A stretch of 64,000 nt of DNA from Aedoeadaptatus coxii (GTDB taxonomy: Bacteria; Bacillota; Clostridia; Tissierellales; Peptoniphilaceae). The DNA lies in assembly GCF_001553115.1 (NCBI RefSeq), contig NZ_KQ960182.1, forward strand, positions 62,001 to 126,000, written 5' to 3'. Position 1 is the stretch's first letter; the number at the start of each line of letters is the position of its first letter. A model generated the notes under the pieces. It made no database searches. It saw nothing but the letters and a program-made list of their open reading frames with translations, and was not told the origin of the DNA. The position numbers and the translations under genes were made by a program. Shown one piece after another: positions 18,159 to 26,012 of the stretch.

Positions 18159-18437
18159 ATGAATAAAAAGTTTGTACTTGGGATCATCATAGTTCTAGCG
18201 CTCGCACTTGGGATATATGGATATATGGTATTGCCAGAGACCGTAGTAGTACAAATAGATTTACATGGCAATCCATCGAATACCTATCCCAAAAATTCAG
18301 AGATCGCCTTCCAATTATTACTATCTATTGGTGGCGCTATAGGATGGTATCTATCCGATAATAAAGGAAGAAAATACTTGGTACTTGCTATGGTCGGATT
18401 ATTAGTATCGGTGTTAACGCTGATTTATAATGTCTGA
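18159..18437 (+). CDS. Small membrane protein with DUF1648 motif
   Basis: 92 residues with three predicted membrane helices (about 4-23, 47-64 and 71-90). The segment LPETVVVQIDLHGNPSNTYPK matches the DUF1648 pattern (LP..V..H.N..G......K) found at the start of SdpI-type immunity proteins, but the rest of an SdpI protein is absent. It could be a stand-alone DUF1648 protein or a shortened immunity-like protein. It is the last gene of the XRE cassette; a GGAGG site precedes the ATG. Confidence 0.62.
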   Translation: MNKKFVLGIIIVLALALGIYGYMVLPETVVVQIDLHGNPSNTYPKNSEIAFQLLLSIGGAIGWYLSDNKGRKYLVLAMVGLLVSVLTLIYNV

Positions 18438-18469
18438 TAAATATAAGAGCACATTTAGTTTGTGCGGAA

Positions 18470-18500
18470 AGCTTTCTCCTAATGAGAGAAGGCTTTTTTT
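18470..18500 (+). terminator. Terminator of the XRE cassette
   Basis: Stem AGCTTTCTC/GAGAAGGCT (one G-T pair) with a 7-base loop, followed by a run of seven T. Confidence 0.75.
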
Positions 18501-18585
18501 GATTCTAGAAATAGTACATTAGCGTATCCTTAGTTTTCCTTAAAAGAAGAGAGAGGAATACAACGTCAAAATACTTATTAGGCAG

Positions 18586-18624
18586 AAAAAATTTAGTCAC
18601 AAAATAACAATTTTGTGACTAAAT
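18586..18624 (-). terminator. Leftward terminator downstream of xerC
   Basis: Perfect 15-bp inverted repeat (18591-18605 with 18610-18624) around a 4-base loop, followed on the minus strand by six T. It lies about 340 bases past the xerC stop. Confidence 0.75.
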
Positions 18625-18874
18625 AAGGTTAGCTTTTATGGAAAGTGGGTTTCGAAAGTTCAATTCGATTGATCAGTCTTGAACAGTGTATTGATTTCAT
18701 TCTAATATCGTTATAAAACTCTATTCTTACTGATTATTCTTTCGTTCAGTGACTATACTAAGTCCCGCAATAAATCATTATTTTGGAATCAATATAGATC
18801 GAACCATGGTTAAGTTTAGTTTAATGGATATTCTTATCGTTACATTAAGAGTATTCCACTAATAATGTTCAACT

Positions 18875-18961
18875 CTAATCACTTTGTGAATCCGTATTCG
18901 CCATTAGAATCAATTTAAGACCTCTACAATCAACGAGTAAAAAGAACAATCGTTCAAACAT
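18875..18961 (-). CDS. Possible 28-residue small protein after xerC
   Basis: An ATG four bases after the xerC stop opens a 28-codon frame beginning MFERLFFLLVDCRG and ending at TAG. A GAGG element at the end of xerC sits about 7 bases ahead of the ATG. The first half is hydrophobic. I recognise no family, and a frame this short can arise by chance. Confidence 0.2.
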   Translation of the reverse strand: MFERLFFLLVDCRGLKLILMANTDSQSD

Positions 18962-18968
18962 ATGTTTA
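18943..18968. promoter_or_regulatory. Pair of LexA-like palindromes
   Basis: AGAACAATCGTTCA (18943-18956) and CAAACATATGTTTA (18955-18968) overlap by two bases. The first has perfect GAAC-N4-GTTC arms. They sit at the 3' end of xerC with no clear promoter on either strand, so a regulatory role is uncertain. Confidence 0.3.
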
Positions 18969-19961
18969 CCTCTTTTCTTCGTCATGGATCATCTTTTTAA
19001 CGTCATCCATATTGGAAAGGGGGTTTTGGCTCATGGTGTATCGAATGTCTTCTAAATTGACGTGGGTATAAATTTGGGTCGTCGATACGGATTCGTGGCC
19101 CAGGATTTCCTGAAGTGATTTAAGATCTTCATTGCCATATTGATACATTAAGGTGGCGGCTGTGTGGCGCAATTTATGCACTGTGTATTTACGGGTATCG
19201 AATCCGGCGGCTTTCAGGTGCTTTTCGAGCATATGTTGAATGGAACGATTGCTCATTCGATTTTTACGCATACTTAGGAATAAGGCATCCTGATCTACCT
19301 CTAATTCATTTCGCTTTCTTAAATAGCCTCTGAGAGCCTCTTGTACGCTATTGTTTAAATAAACGAGTCTTTCTTTAGAACCTTTCCCCATAATGCGCAG
19401 AGTATTGTCTTTATTTAAATCGGCAATGTTTAAGTTTGCGAGCTCACTTAATCGCAAGCCGCAGTTTAAAAATAAAGTGGTAATCGCATAATCTCGCAAG
19501 CGGTAGATTTCCTTTTGCTTGGAATTTTCAACGGTGTTTAAGAGATGAACAGCCTCTTCCAGTGTCAAATAGACGGGCAGTGACCGTTCAATCTTGGGCA
19601 TATCGATGTTTTCCGTCGGATTTTTTTCCAATAGCTCAATTTTATAGGTAAGATAATCGAAAAAGGAGCGAACAGAGGAAATTTTTCTAAATTTCGTACG
19701 GCCGCTATTGCCCCGTGTTGAATCCAAGTACGAAATATAGGCGTAGATATCGGATTTCTGAATAGTTTCTAACAGCTCAATATCGACGTCGTCGATCGAT
19801 ACTTCGTCTAAATTTTCAACCTTCAAATGTTCTTTTCGTATGCGCATATAGCGGAGAAACTGGCGAATATCATAGTAATATTCTTTTACCGTGCTTTCTG
19901 ATCGGCCTCGCGCCGCCTTTAAATAATTTAAATAGTCGTCGACTATACCGGATTGGATCAT
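18966..19961 (-). CDS. xerC: Tyrosine recombinase (XerC/XerA type)
   Basis: A 331-residue site-specific recombinase that resolves chromosome dimers. The N-terminal SAM-like domain (residues 8-105) is followed by a catalytic domain with Arg in LNCGLRLSELA, Lys in MGKGSKERLV, HKLRHTAATL, the late His in LGHESVSTTQ and the nucleophile Tyr in QIYTHV, so all active-site residues are present. No mobile-element ends are visible around it and the neighbours are housekeeping genes, so a chromosomal Xer role is more likely than an integrase. It starts only about 30 bases after the rny terminator and shows no clear promoter of its own. Confidence 0.88.
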   Translation of the reverse strand: MIQSGIVDDYLNYLKAARGRSESTVKEYYYDIRQFLRYMRIRKEHLKVENLDEVSIDDVDIELLETIQKSDIYAYISYLDSTRGNSGRTKFRKISSVRSFFDYLTYKIELLEKNPTENIDMPKIERSLPVYLTLEEAVHLLNTVENSKQKEIYRLRDYAITTLFLNCGLRLSELANLNIADLNKDNTLRIMGKGSKERLVYLNNSVQEALRGYLRKRNELEVDQDALFLSMRKNRMSNRSIQHMLEKHLKAAGFDTRKYTVHKLRHTAATLMYQYGNEDLKSLQEILGHESVSTTQIYTHVNLEDIRYTMSQNPLSNMDDVKKMIHDEEKR

Positions 19962-19991
19962 CGATCGATTCCTTTCTCAATGTTTTTCGTA

Positions 19992-20017
19992 ATAAAAAAC
20001 CTGCCTTGCGGCAGGTT
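19992..20017 (-). terminator. Terminator after rny
   Basis: Stem AACCTGCC/GGCAGGTT with a four-base loop, then six T on the minus strand. xerC lies just beyond, so some read-through is likely needed. Confidence 0.82.
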
Positions 20018-20018
20018 A

Positions 20019-21560
20019 TTATTTTGCGTACTCGATGGCGCGCGTTTCGCGGATAACATTGACTTTGATTTGACCGGGGAAATCCAATTGTGATTCGATT
20101 TCCTGCGCGATCTTTCGAGCCGTCGTTACCATATGCGCCTCATCCACTTCGCCGGGTTTTACAATAATACGTAATTCTCTACCGGCCTGTACGGCGTAGG
20201 ATTTTTCAATGCCCTCAAAGTTTTCGGCAATGGCTTCTAATTGCTCTAAGCGCTTAATGTAGGTTTCGATTGTTTCTCTACGAGCGCCCGGACGCGCCGC
20301 ACTGATGGCGTCGGCAGCCTGTACGAGTATAGCCTCTAAATTGGCAAACTCTACGTCGCCGTGGTGAGCTTCGATGCCGTTAATAACAGCTTCAGGCTCT
20401 TTGTACCGTCGCGCCAACTCGACACCGAGTTCTACGTGAGGGCCTTCTACTTCATGATCTATGGATTTTCCTAAATCGTGAAGTAAACCGGCACGTCTTG
20501 CTAATTTTGAATCGACTCCCACTTCTTCAGCCAGATAACCGGCGATTTTCGATACTTCGATGGAATGTCTCAAGCAGTTTTGTCCGAAACTTGTACGGAA
20601 TTTCAAACGGCCTAAGTATTTCACAAGTTCAGGATGTAAACCGTGAACACCGGCTTCAAATGCAGCTTCTTCGCCGCTTTCCTTAATAATATCGTCGACT
20701 TCTTGTCGCGCTTTTTCAACGGTATCTTCGATACGCGTTGGGTGAATACGACCGTCTAAAACGAGCTTTTCAAGGGCCAGTCGCGCAATTTCCCGTCGGA
20801 TGGGATTAAAGGAAGAAACGACCACTGCTTCCGGCGTGTCGTCGATGATTAAATCGACGCCGGTTAAAGATTCGATAGCACGAATATTGCGTCCTTCTCG
20901 ACCGATAATGCGCCCCTTCATTTCTTCATTGGGAAGGGACACGACAGAAACCGTAGCCTCCGCTACCTGATCGGCGGCAAGACGTTGAATAGAATGCACG
21001 ATGATATCTTGAGCAATCTTTTTACTATCGTCTTTGATTTGGCGTTCAAATTCGCGAATTTTAATAGCCGATTCCTGAGTGAGTTCGCTGTCCAGCTGAT
21101 TTAAAAGAATCTGCTTAGCTTCATCCTTTGATAATCCCGAAATTCGTTGAATCTCTTCCGATTTCTTTTCGATGAGCGCATCGACTGAATCTTCTTTTTC
21201 TTGAATACGTTCTTGTTGTTCAAGAATCTGAGCTTCCTTCTTTTCGAGGGTTGCACTTTTGGATTGAAGAAGATCTTCTTTCGAAATCAAGCGGTCTTCA
21301 AAACGCTGAAGTTCCGACTTTCGAGCATCATTTTCCTGTTGTACCGTGTCTCTTAGCTTATGAATTTCTTCTTTCGCTTGGAATAAAATATCCCGTTTAT
21401 TGTTTTCTGCATCTCGTTCCGCATCAATGATGATATTCTTGGCTAATTCTTCTGCATGCTTCAGTTTACCTTCTGCTATGTTACGACGAATAAAATAACC
21501 AATTGCTACTCCGAGGATTCCAATAAACAATGCCACAATGATTAAAATGTATGCTGGCAA
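20019..21560 (-). CDS. rny: Ribonuclease Y
   Basis: A membrane-anchored endoribonuclease that starts mRNA decay. An N-terminal helix (about residues 1-22), a long charged coiled coil, a KH domain ([15 protein letters not shown]), and an HD domain ([12 protein letters not shown] with later EAHHGDVEF) are in the usual order. I favour TTG at 21560, which has AGGAGG 8 bases ahead and gives 513 residues; a GTG at 21569 overlaps that ribosome site. It has its own promoter after the split SbcC genes. The recA-rny neighbourhood is common in Firmicutes, here with four extra genes in between. Confidence 0.95.
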   Translation of the reverse strand: MPAYILIIVALFIGILGVAIGYFIRRNIAEGKLKHAEELAKNIIIDAERDAENNKRDILFQAKEEIHKLRDTVQQENDARKSELQRFEDRLISKEDLLQSKSATLEKKEAQILEQQERIQEKEDSVDALIEKKSEEIQRISGLSKDEAKQILLNQLDSELTQESAIKIREFERQIKDDSKKIAQDIIVHSIQRLAADQVAEATVSVVSLPNEEMKGRIIGREGRNIRAIESLTGVDLIIDDTPEAVVVSSFNPIRREIARLALEKLVLDGRIHPTRIEDTVEKARQEVDDIIKESGEEAAFEAGVHGLHPELVKYLGRLKFRTSFGQNCLRHSIEVSKIAGYLAEEVGVDSKLARRAGLLHDLGKSIDHEVEGPHVELGVELARRYKEPEAVINGIEAHHGDVEFANLEAILVQAADAISAARPGARRETIETYIKRLEQLEAIAENFEGIEKSYAVQAGRELRIIVKPGEVDEAHMVTTARKIAQEIESQLDFPGQIKVNVIRETRAIEYAK

Positions 21561-21615
21561 ATGGAACACCTCCTATTCAATTTTCAAGTTTCAAATGGTA
21601 AAAAACCACGTATTC

Positions 21616-21645
21616 ATTATAACATAGAATCTTATTACCGTGTAA
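21616..21645 (-). promoter_or_regulatory. Promoter of rny
   Basis: On the minus strand: -35-like TTACAC (21645-21640), an 18-base spacer and -10 TATAAT (21621-21616) with TG one base upstream. Confidence 0.6.
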
Positions 21646-21649
21646 AGCA

Positions 21650-22318
21650 TTAACCAATGCTGTCACTTTCATCATTTATGATGGCTCTAACAGAGCTTTT
21701 ACCGTTACGAATGTCTACGCGAAAACCTTTGTCACAAATATTCGTAAGATAATCGTCGTGGGTCACCATAATAATTTGACGATTAAATAAGCGGGAACAT
21801 TCTTTTAAAAATTCGCCCATATTAAAAATATAATCATTGCTAATGTGTTTGCCCGGTTCATCTAAAAAGAGAGGGCCTTCGATTTTAGGACGATGATTTT
21901 CTAAAAAAGCGATGCGAAGGGCTAGAGAGACGATGTCTACCACCCCTCCCCCTCTACTCTGTTCGGGTTTTGTTTTGACACTGTAATCGCCATAGTCCGA
22001 TTCCACGTAGAATTCGGCAATGGGAAGGTCGCGCTTTTCCAAAAGATCGACGGTGAACTTTGAACTGTTTTGCATTATATAGGCGATGGACTGGGTTACA
22101 ATATCTTCAATTTGGCGTTTGGCTTGTGTCCTCGAATAATCTGCCGCCTTTTGAAGAAGAATAACCACGCCGTTTAAAAGTTTTTCTTTTGTTTCGATCG
22201 CTTTTAAAGAGGCCTCCTGTTTTCTTAGATTGTCGCGAATGAGATCGCGACGTGCCTCTTCCTGATCCACAGTTTTAGAAAATGTTTGAAGACGATCTTC
22301 AAATTCTTGAATAATCAT
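21650..22318 (-). CDS. Rad50/SbcC-like C-terminal ATPase lobe (separate protein)
   Basis: 222 residues corresponding only to the C-terminal half of an SMC-type ATPase. A coiled-coil start (about 1-95) leads to a signature-like SRGGGVVDIVSLALRIA (from 121), Walker B with catalytic acid in PLFLDEPGKH (149-158) and a switch histidine in MVTHDDY (184-190). It has no Walker A; that lies in the protein at 22555-23994. Together they would form one ATPase, with ATP bound between lobes. The ATG overlaps the stop of the 79-residue gene by 4 bases. The signature SRGGG differs from the usual SGGE. A paired role with the upstream Mre11-like nuclease is inferred from order. Confidence 0.78.
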   Translation of the reverse strand: MIIQEFEDRLQTFSKTVDQEEARRDLIRDNLRKQEASLKAIETKEKLLNGVVILLQKAADYSRTQAKRQIEDIVTQSIAYIMQNSSKFTVDLLEKRDLPIAEFYVESDYGDYSVKTKPEQSRGGGVVDIVSLALRIAFLENHRPKIEGPLFLDEPGKHISNDYIFNMGEFLKECSRLFNRQIIMVTHDDYLTNICDKGFRVDIRNGKSSVRAIINDESDSIG

Positions 22319-22554
22319 GAACGTTCCTCGGGAAGCAGACGTTCCGCTTCACTTAATAAATCTTGAATTTCCTTTTCGATTTTTTGAATTTCCGCTTCGA
22401 GAGAATCCGGGTCTAAACCCAATGCCTTGATCTTTTCATTGAGTTCCTTTTCTTCTTTTTCAAGCTCTTCCATACGCCATTCCGCACGTTTACGAGTGTC
22501 TTTTGCTCGTTCATAGCGGCGATTTAATTCATTAATTTGTTGTTCAAGATTCAT
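22315..22554 (-). CDS. Small coiled-coil protein between the two SbcC-like halves
   Basis: 79 residues, nearly all heptad-like and highly charged (EQQINELNRRYERAKDTR near the start, SLEAEIQKIEKEIQDLL near the end), broken by a GLDPDS turn around residue 46. It looks like a piece of coiled-coil arm. Its ATG is the very next codon after the TAA of the upstream gene, in the same frame, and GGAGG lies 5 bases before it, so it can be initiated on its own. I recognise no named family; it may bridge the two ATPase halves. Confidence 0.65.
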   Translation of the reverse strand: MNLEQQINELNRRYERAKDTRKRAEWRMEELEKEEKELNEKIKALGLDPDSLEAEIQKIEKEIQDLLSEAERLLPEERS

Positions 22555-23994
22555 TTAGTCCTCCAAACTTTTCTTAATGGCTGTGAGATGCTCTTCGTCG
22601 ATGGGCTGCCTGCAGAGCGGACAAGTGCCTGCTCGGGAGAGCGCAGACATATATTCATCCAACGCATTTTGTGTTTGTGTTTGCGCCTCAGTAAGTACCT
22701 TTTTACAATTATCCTGTTCTATCGAAAGCTCTTTCCAAGAAGCTAAAACAACGTTAAAGATTTTAATATTCTCTTTTTCTTTCTCGGATTGAACTAAAAT
22801 TTCGCCAACTCTGTCAATTGATTTAAATTGATTCATAAATTCACGACCCCGTCGAAGGCGATCTTGAAGTTCTCGATAGTTGCGAAGTATTTCTTGGCGC
22901 TCTTTAAATATTGCAAAGTTAGCGAGGAGTTCCTCCCCACGATATTCATCAATAGAGGATAGACGATTTAAAGTATTTTTCGTAGTATTTAAATCGTCAC
23001 GCAAACGCTGATAAGCATGGTGTAAGGGTTGAATCGTCGTTAAACGCTCGTTGTTTAGGTATAGAGAACGGAACAGTTCATCGAGTGTTGCGCCGTCGCC
23101 CAATTGTCCGATAAGATTCTTAGTATCCGCATGTTCTCGACGATTTTGGATGTAGCTATCCATTAGCAAACGATCTTGAGTGTAACGCCGCGCCTTAGAT
23201 TCCAACAAAAGCAGTTGTTCTTTTATGGCGTCGAGATGATCGTATTCCCTCAACACTGAAACGACCTTACCTCGTTCGTCTTTTATGTTTTGAAACCGCT
23301 GCATATGTCTCTTGGCTTCCTCTAAACGGTTTTGCATAGTCTTTAATTTATGCAAATAGGCGTTCAGCTTCTCGCGGCGATTTAATTTTTCGTCGAGGCT
23401 GTGAAACACTTCGAGGGATTTTTCTGTTTGCTCTATCTCCGATTCTATAAGGTCTTTTTGAGTCGATAATTGTTTTTTATCGCGAAGGGTATTGCGCATG
23501 GCTTCGTCTAAAACGTCCACTCCGACCATGCGTCCGATGGCCTGTGCTTTGTAAGCATCGGTTTCCTGGAGTAAAAAAGGTCCTTCCAACTGATCGGAAA
23601 AATTCAGGGGAAGAGATTTTTTATCGTCGAGCATCACTTTATAGATGCCGGTGACCTCGCGAATTTCCTGAGGAACGTAAGTACCGAATCCCTCGAAGAT
23701 AACTTCCTCTTCATCCGGTTCTCTCAAAATATATTGATTTTTAGATTTGCTTCTCAGCCGAACAATTTCCACGCGATCTTGGAAGCGAATGGTAACCGAT
23801 ACTTCGCTCTCCCCTTCCCGAACGAAATCCACACCGGAAGGTTCGTTGAACAGATTCCAGCGTAAAGCGCGCATAATGGCGGTTTTACCGCTGTCGGAAG
23901 GGCCGACGATAACATTGACGCCGCGGGATAAATCGAGCTCGGTATAGTCGTGGGATTGAAAATTTTTTAGGATAATTTTTTCAATATACTTCAC
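22555..23994 (-). CDS. Rad50/SbcC-like N-terminal half with zinc hook
   Basis: 479 residues opening with IILKNFQSHDYTELDL and Walker A VGPSDSGKT (30-38), as in SbcC/Rad50. A coiled-coil arm of nearly 300 residues (about 170-455) ends in a CPLC hook (cysteines 458 and 461), which in Rad50 joins two arms through zinc. The protein stops 18 residues after the hook, so Walker B and the signature are missing and are supplied by the gene at 21650-22318. The start overlaps the Mre11-like gene by 4 bases. DNA-end processing with that nuclease is the likely job. Confidence 0.8.
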   Translation of the reverse strand: MKYIEKIILKNFQSHDYTELDLSRGVNVIVGPSDSGKTAIMRALRWNLFNEPSGVDFVREGESEVSVTIRFQDRVEIVRLRSKSKNQYILREPDEEEVIFEGFGTYVPQEIREVTGIYKVMLDDKKSLPLNFSDQLEGPFLLQETDAYKAQAIGRMVGVDVLDEAMRNTLRDKKQLSTQKDLIESEIEQTEKSLEVFHSLDEKLNRREKLNAYLHKLKTMQNRLEEAKRHMQRFQNIKDERGKVVSVLREYDHLDAIKEQLLLLESKARRYTQDRLLMDSYIQNRREHADTKNLIGQLGDGATLDELFRSLYLNNERLTTIQPLHHAYQRLRDDLNTTKNTLNRLSSIDEYRGEELLANFAIFKERQEILRNYRELQDRLRRGREFMNQFKSIDRVGEILVQSEKEKENIKIFNVVLASWKELSIEQDNCKKVLTEAQTQTQNALDEYMSALSRAGTCPLCRQPIDEEHLTAIKKSLED

Positions 23995-24971
23995 AGATTA
24001 CTCCTTCGCTCCTCTACATCCGCAATGCGCTTTAACGCTTCTTCCTTTATATTTTTATCCAGCTTTTCGTTTTCGGCGATATCGACGATGACGTCCAGAA
24101 AATTGATGCGATCATAGGTTCCCGTACTTTCAATGGATTCTTTAAATTCAGCGAGTTCCCTACGTTTGAATTTGTGCATTTCGATTTCCGTACGATCCAA
24201 AACCTCGTCGCCGGGTTTGGCTGATTTCAGTTCATACTCTTCAATGGTACATTGATCTTTGATAACGTCGATTAAAAGAATTTTCGGGCGACGTTTAAGT
24301 TCTGTAAGAGAATTTGAAATGCGTACCATCGCCCCGGGATTTGCGAATATTTTTCCTTCAACTTCAGTAATAGGAATGCCGTCGTGTAAATGTCCACATA
24401 ATGTTAAATCCGCTTTAGTATCGACGATATCGGAAATAGTGGTATGGGAAAACATGGCTTTGGTGCTGTCGGTCATTAAAAATCCGTGGACCAAATGAAT
24501 GGCAAAATCCGCCTTTGGATCCTTCTCCTTGACGAGATAGAGTTCGCGATTTTCCTCCCGATCGAGGCCATAAATATATGGTGAACCGCTTAGTTGAACT
24601 GTCGTTTCTCCATCTTCTAGCAATATGCTTTCGTCATTAATAATATGAATAATTCCGAGTGTATTTAATAATCCCATCATGGTCCGTGGCAAGGTGATGG
24701 GATTATGGCCGTAAATATCATGATTGCCGCTAATAGCATAAAAGGGCATTGTAAATTTTTGAAGGACGGGGATAACGTCATTCATAACCGATATGGAAAC
24801 ATCGGGACGATCAAAGAGATCGCCCCCGTGTAGAATATAGTCGGCATTCCAAGAAAGGGAAACTTCTTGAATTTCCCGAAGCTTATCCATTACCGTCTCA
24901 AAAAAATTGTCCGTCCGTGATTTCGGATTCGTGCCGCGAATATGGCTATCGGTGAAGTAGATAAATCTCAA
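23991..24971 (-). CDS. Mre11/SbcD-like metallophosphoesterase
   Basis: A 326-residue calcineurin-fold nuclease partner. All metal-site motifs are visible: FTDSHIRG (8-10 region), LHGGDLFDRP, ISGNHDIYGH, HLVHGF and CGHLHDG. A charged helical tail (about 240-326) could be the Rad50-binding part. It is shorter than typical SbcD (about 400). It starts with TTG, preceded by GAGGAGG 8 bases away, three bases after the recA stop. Order recA-mre11-rad50 points to work at DNA ends that RecA then uses; this is inference. Confidence 0.85.
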   Translation of the reverse strand: MRFIYFTDSHIRGTNPKSRTDNFFETVMDKLREIQEVSLSWNADYILHGGDLFDRPDVSISVMNDVIPVLQKFTMPFYAISGNHDIYGHNPITLPRTMMGLLNTLGIIHIINDESILLEDGETTVQLSGSPYIYGLDREENRELYLVKEKDPKADFAIHLVHGFLMTDSTKAMFSHTTISDIVDTKADLTLCGHLHDGIPITEVEGKIFANPGAMVRISNSLTELKRRPKILLIDVIKDQCTIEEYELKSAKPGDEVLDRTEIEMHKFKRRELAEFKESIESTGTYDRINFLDVIVDIAENEKLDKNIKEEALKRIADVEERRSNL

Positions 24972-24974
24972 GGA

Positions 24975-26012
24975 TTATTCCTCCTCAGACGGTCGATTAC
25001 TTGCCTCCATAGTATCTTGATCATTTTCCATATGATAATGTTGGCGAACTTTATGATCAATTTCCTCTAAAAGATCGTGATTTTCTAGTAAGAAACTTTT
25101 AGCATTTTCGCGGCCTTGGCCAAGTTTCTCATCGCCATAGCTAAACCAGGATCCCGCTTTTTCGACGATGCCCGCTTCGACGGCGGCGTCCAAAGTACTT
25201 CCTACTTTTGAAATACCGGTGCCGTACATAATATCAAATTCTGCCTTTTTAAATGGCGGTGCCACTTTGTTTTTTACGACCTTCACGCGAACGCGGTTTC
25301 CGATAATATCGTCGCCTTTTTTGATGCTGTCGATGCGACGAATATCCATACGTACTGAGGTAAAGAATTTAAGAGCTCGCCCACCGGTCGTAGTTTCCGG
25401 ATTACCGAACATGACGCCGATTTTTTCGCGAAGTTGGTTAATAAAGATAACCGACGCCTTTGACTTGCTAATGGCGCCTGTCAGCTTTCTTAAACCTTGG
25501 CTCATCAAACGCGCTTGGAGGCCCATATGACTGTCGCCCATCTCCCCTTCTATTTCGGCTTTGGGAACGAGGGCGGCTACCGAGTCGACGACGATTAAAT
25601 CGACTGCGTTGCTGCGAACCAAACTTTCTGTAATTTCAAGAGCCTGTTCTCCGGTATCCGGTTGTGAAATAATGAGGTTTTCTGTATCGACGCCTAAATT
25701 CTTGCTGTAGGTCGGATCTAAAGCATGTTCTGCGTCGATGAATGCAGCCGTTCCTCCGAGTTTTTGCGCTTCAGCAATCATATGAAGAGCCAGCGTCGTT
25801 TTACCGGAAGATTCAGGACCGTAAATTTCTAAAATGCGACCGCGTGGAATACCGCCGATACCTAATGCCACGTCTAAGCTTAAAGATCCTGTGGGAATGG
25901 ATTCCACATGTAAATTTGCATTTTCACCGAGGCGCATAATGGCGCCTTTGCCATATTCTTTTTCAATTTTAGCGATGGCGTCGTCTAACGCTCTTCTTTT
26001 ACTTTCGTCCAT
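24975..26012 (-). CDS. recA: Recombinase RecA
   Basis: DNA-dependent ATPase that forms filaments on single strands, pairs homologous DNA and activates LexA cleavage. Walker A is [12 protein letters not shown] (residues 66-73 region), Walker [13 protein letters not shown], and the DNA-binding loop region [21 protein letters not shown] is intact. The length of 345 residues is normal. Its start overlaps the end of cinA by 14 bases and I see no promoter of its own, so it should depend on the upstream ftsK promoter or one inside cinA. Confidence 0.97.
   Translation of the reverse strand: MDESKRRALDDAIAKIEKEYGKGAIMRLGENANLHVESIPTGSLSLDVALGIGGIPRGRILEIYGPESSGKTTLALHMIAEAQKLGGTAAFIDAEHALDPTYSKNLGVDTENLIISQPDTGEQALEITESLVRSNAVDLIVVDSVAALVPKAEIEGEMGDSHMGLQARLMSQGLRKLTGAISKSKASVIFINQLREKIGVMFGNPETTTGGRALKFFTSVRMDIRRIDSIKKGDDIIGNRVRVKVVKNKVAPPFKKAEFDIMYGTGISKVGSTLDAAVEAGIVEKAGSWFSYGDEKLGQGRENAKSFLLENHDLLEEIDHKVRQHYHMENDQDTMEASNRPSEEE

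Larger units (their letters stand above)
18501..18965. other. AT-rich stretch without a convincing gene
   Basis: All six frames are broken by frequent stops. What can be seen is a minus-strand terminator at the left end (18586-18624), two LexA-like palindromes at the right end (18943-18968) and one 28-codon frame next to xerC. It may be the 3' untranslated tail of xerC, a leftward non-coding RNA, or decayed DNA left by the cassette to its left. Confidence 0.5.

Noticed and set aside
18966-19961. The tyrosine recombinase as an integrase of a genomic island
   Set aside because: No flanking direct repeats, tRNA gene or mobile cargo is visible, and the protein matches the chromosomal Xer type in length and motifs.
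22315-23994. The stop between the two SbcC-like frames as a simple sequencing error
   Set aside because: A good ribosome site (GGAGG, 5 bases) fits the ATG after the stop, and the third gene has its own 4-base ATGA overlap, so the layout looks organised. I cannot exclude an error without reads.
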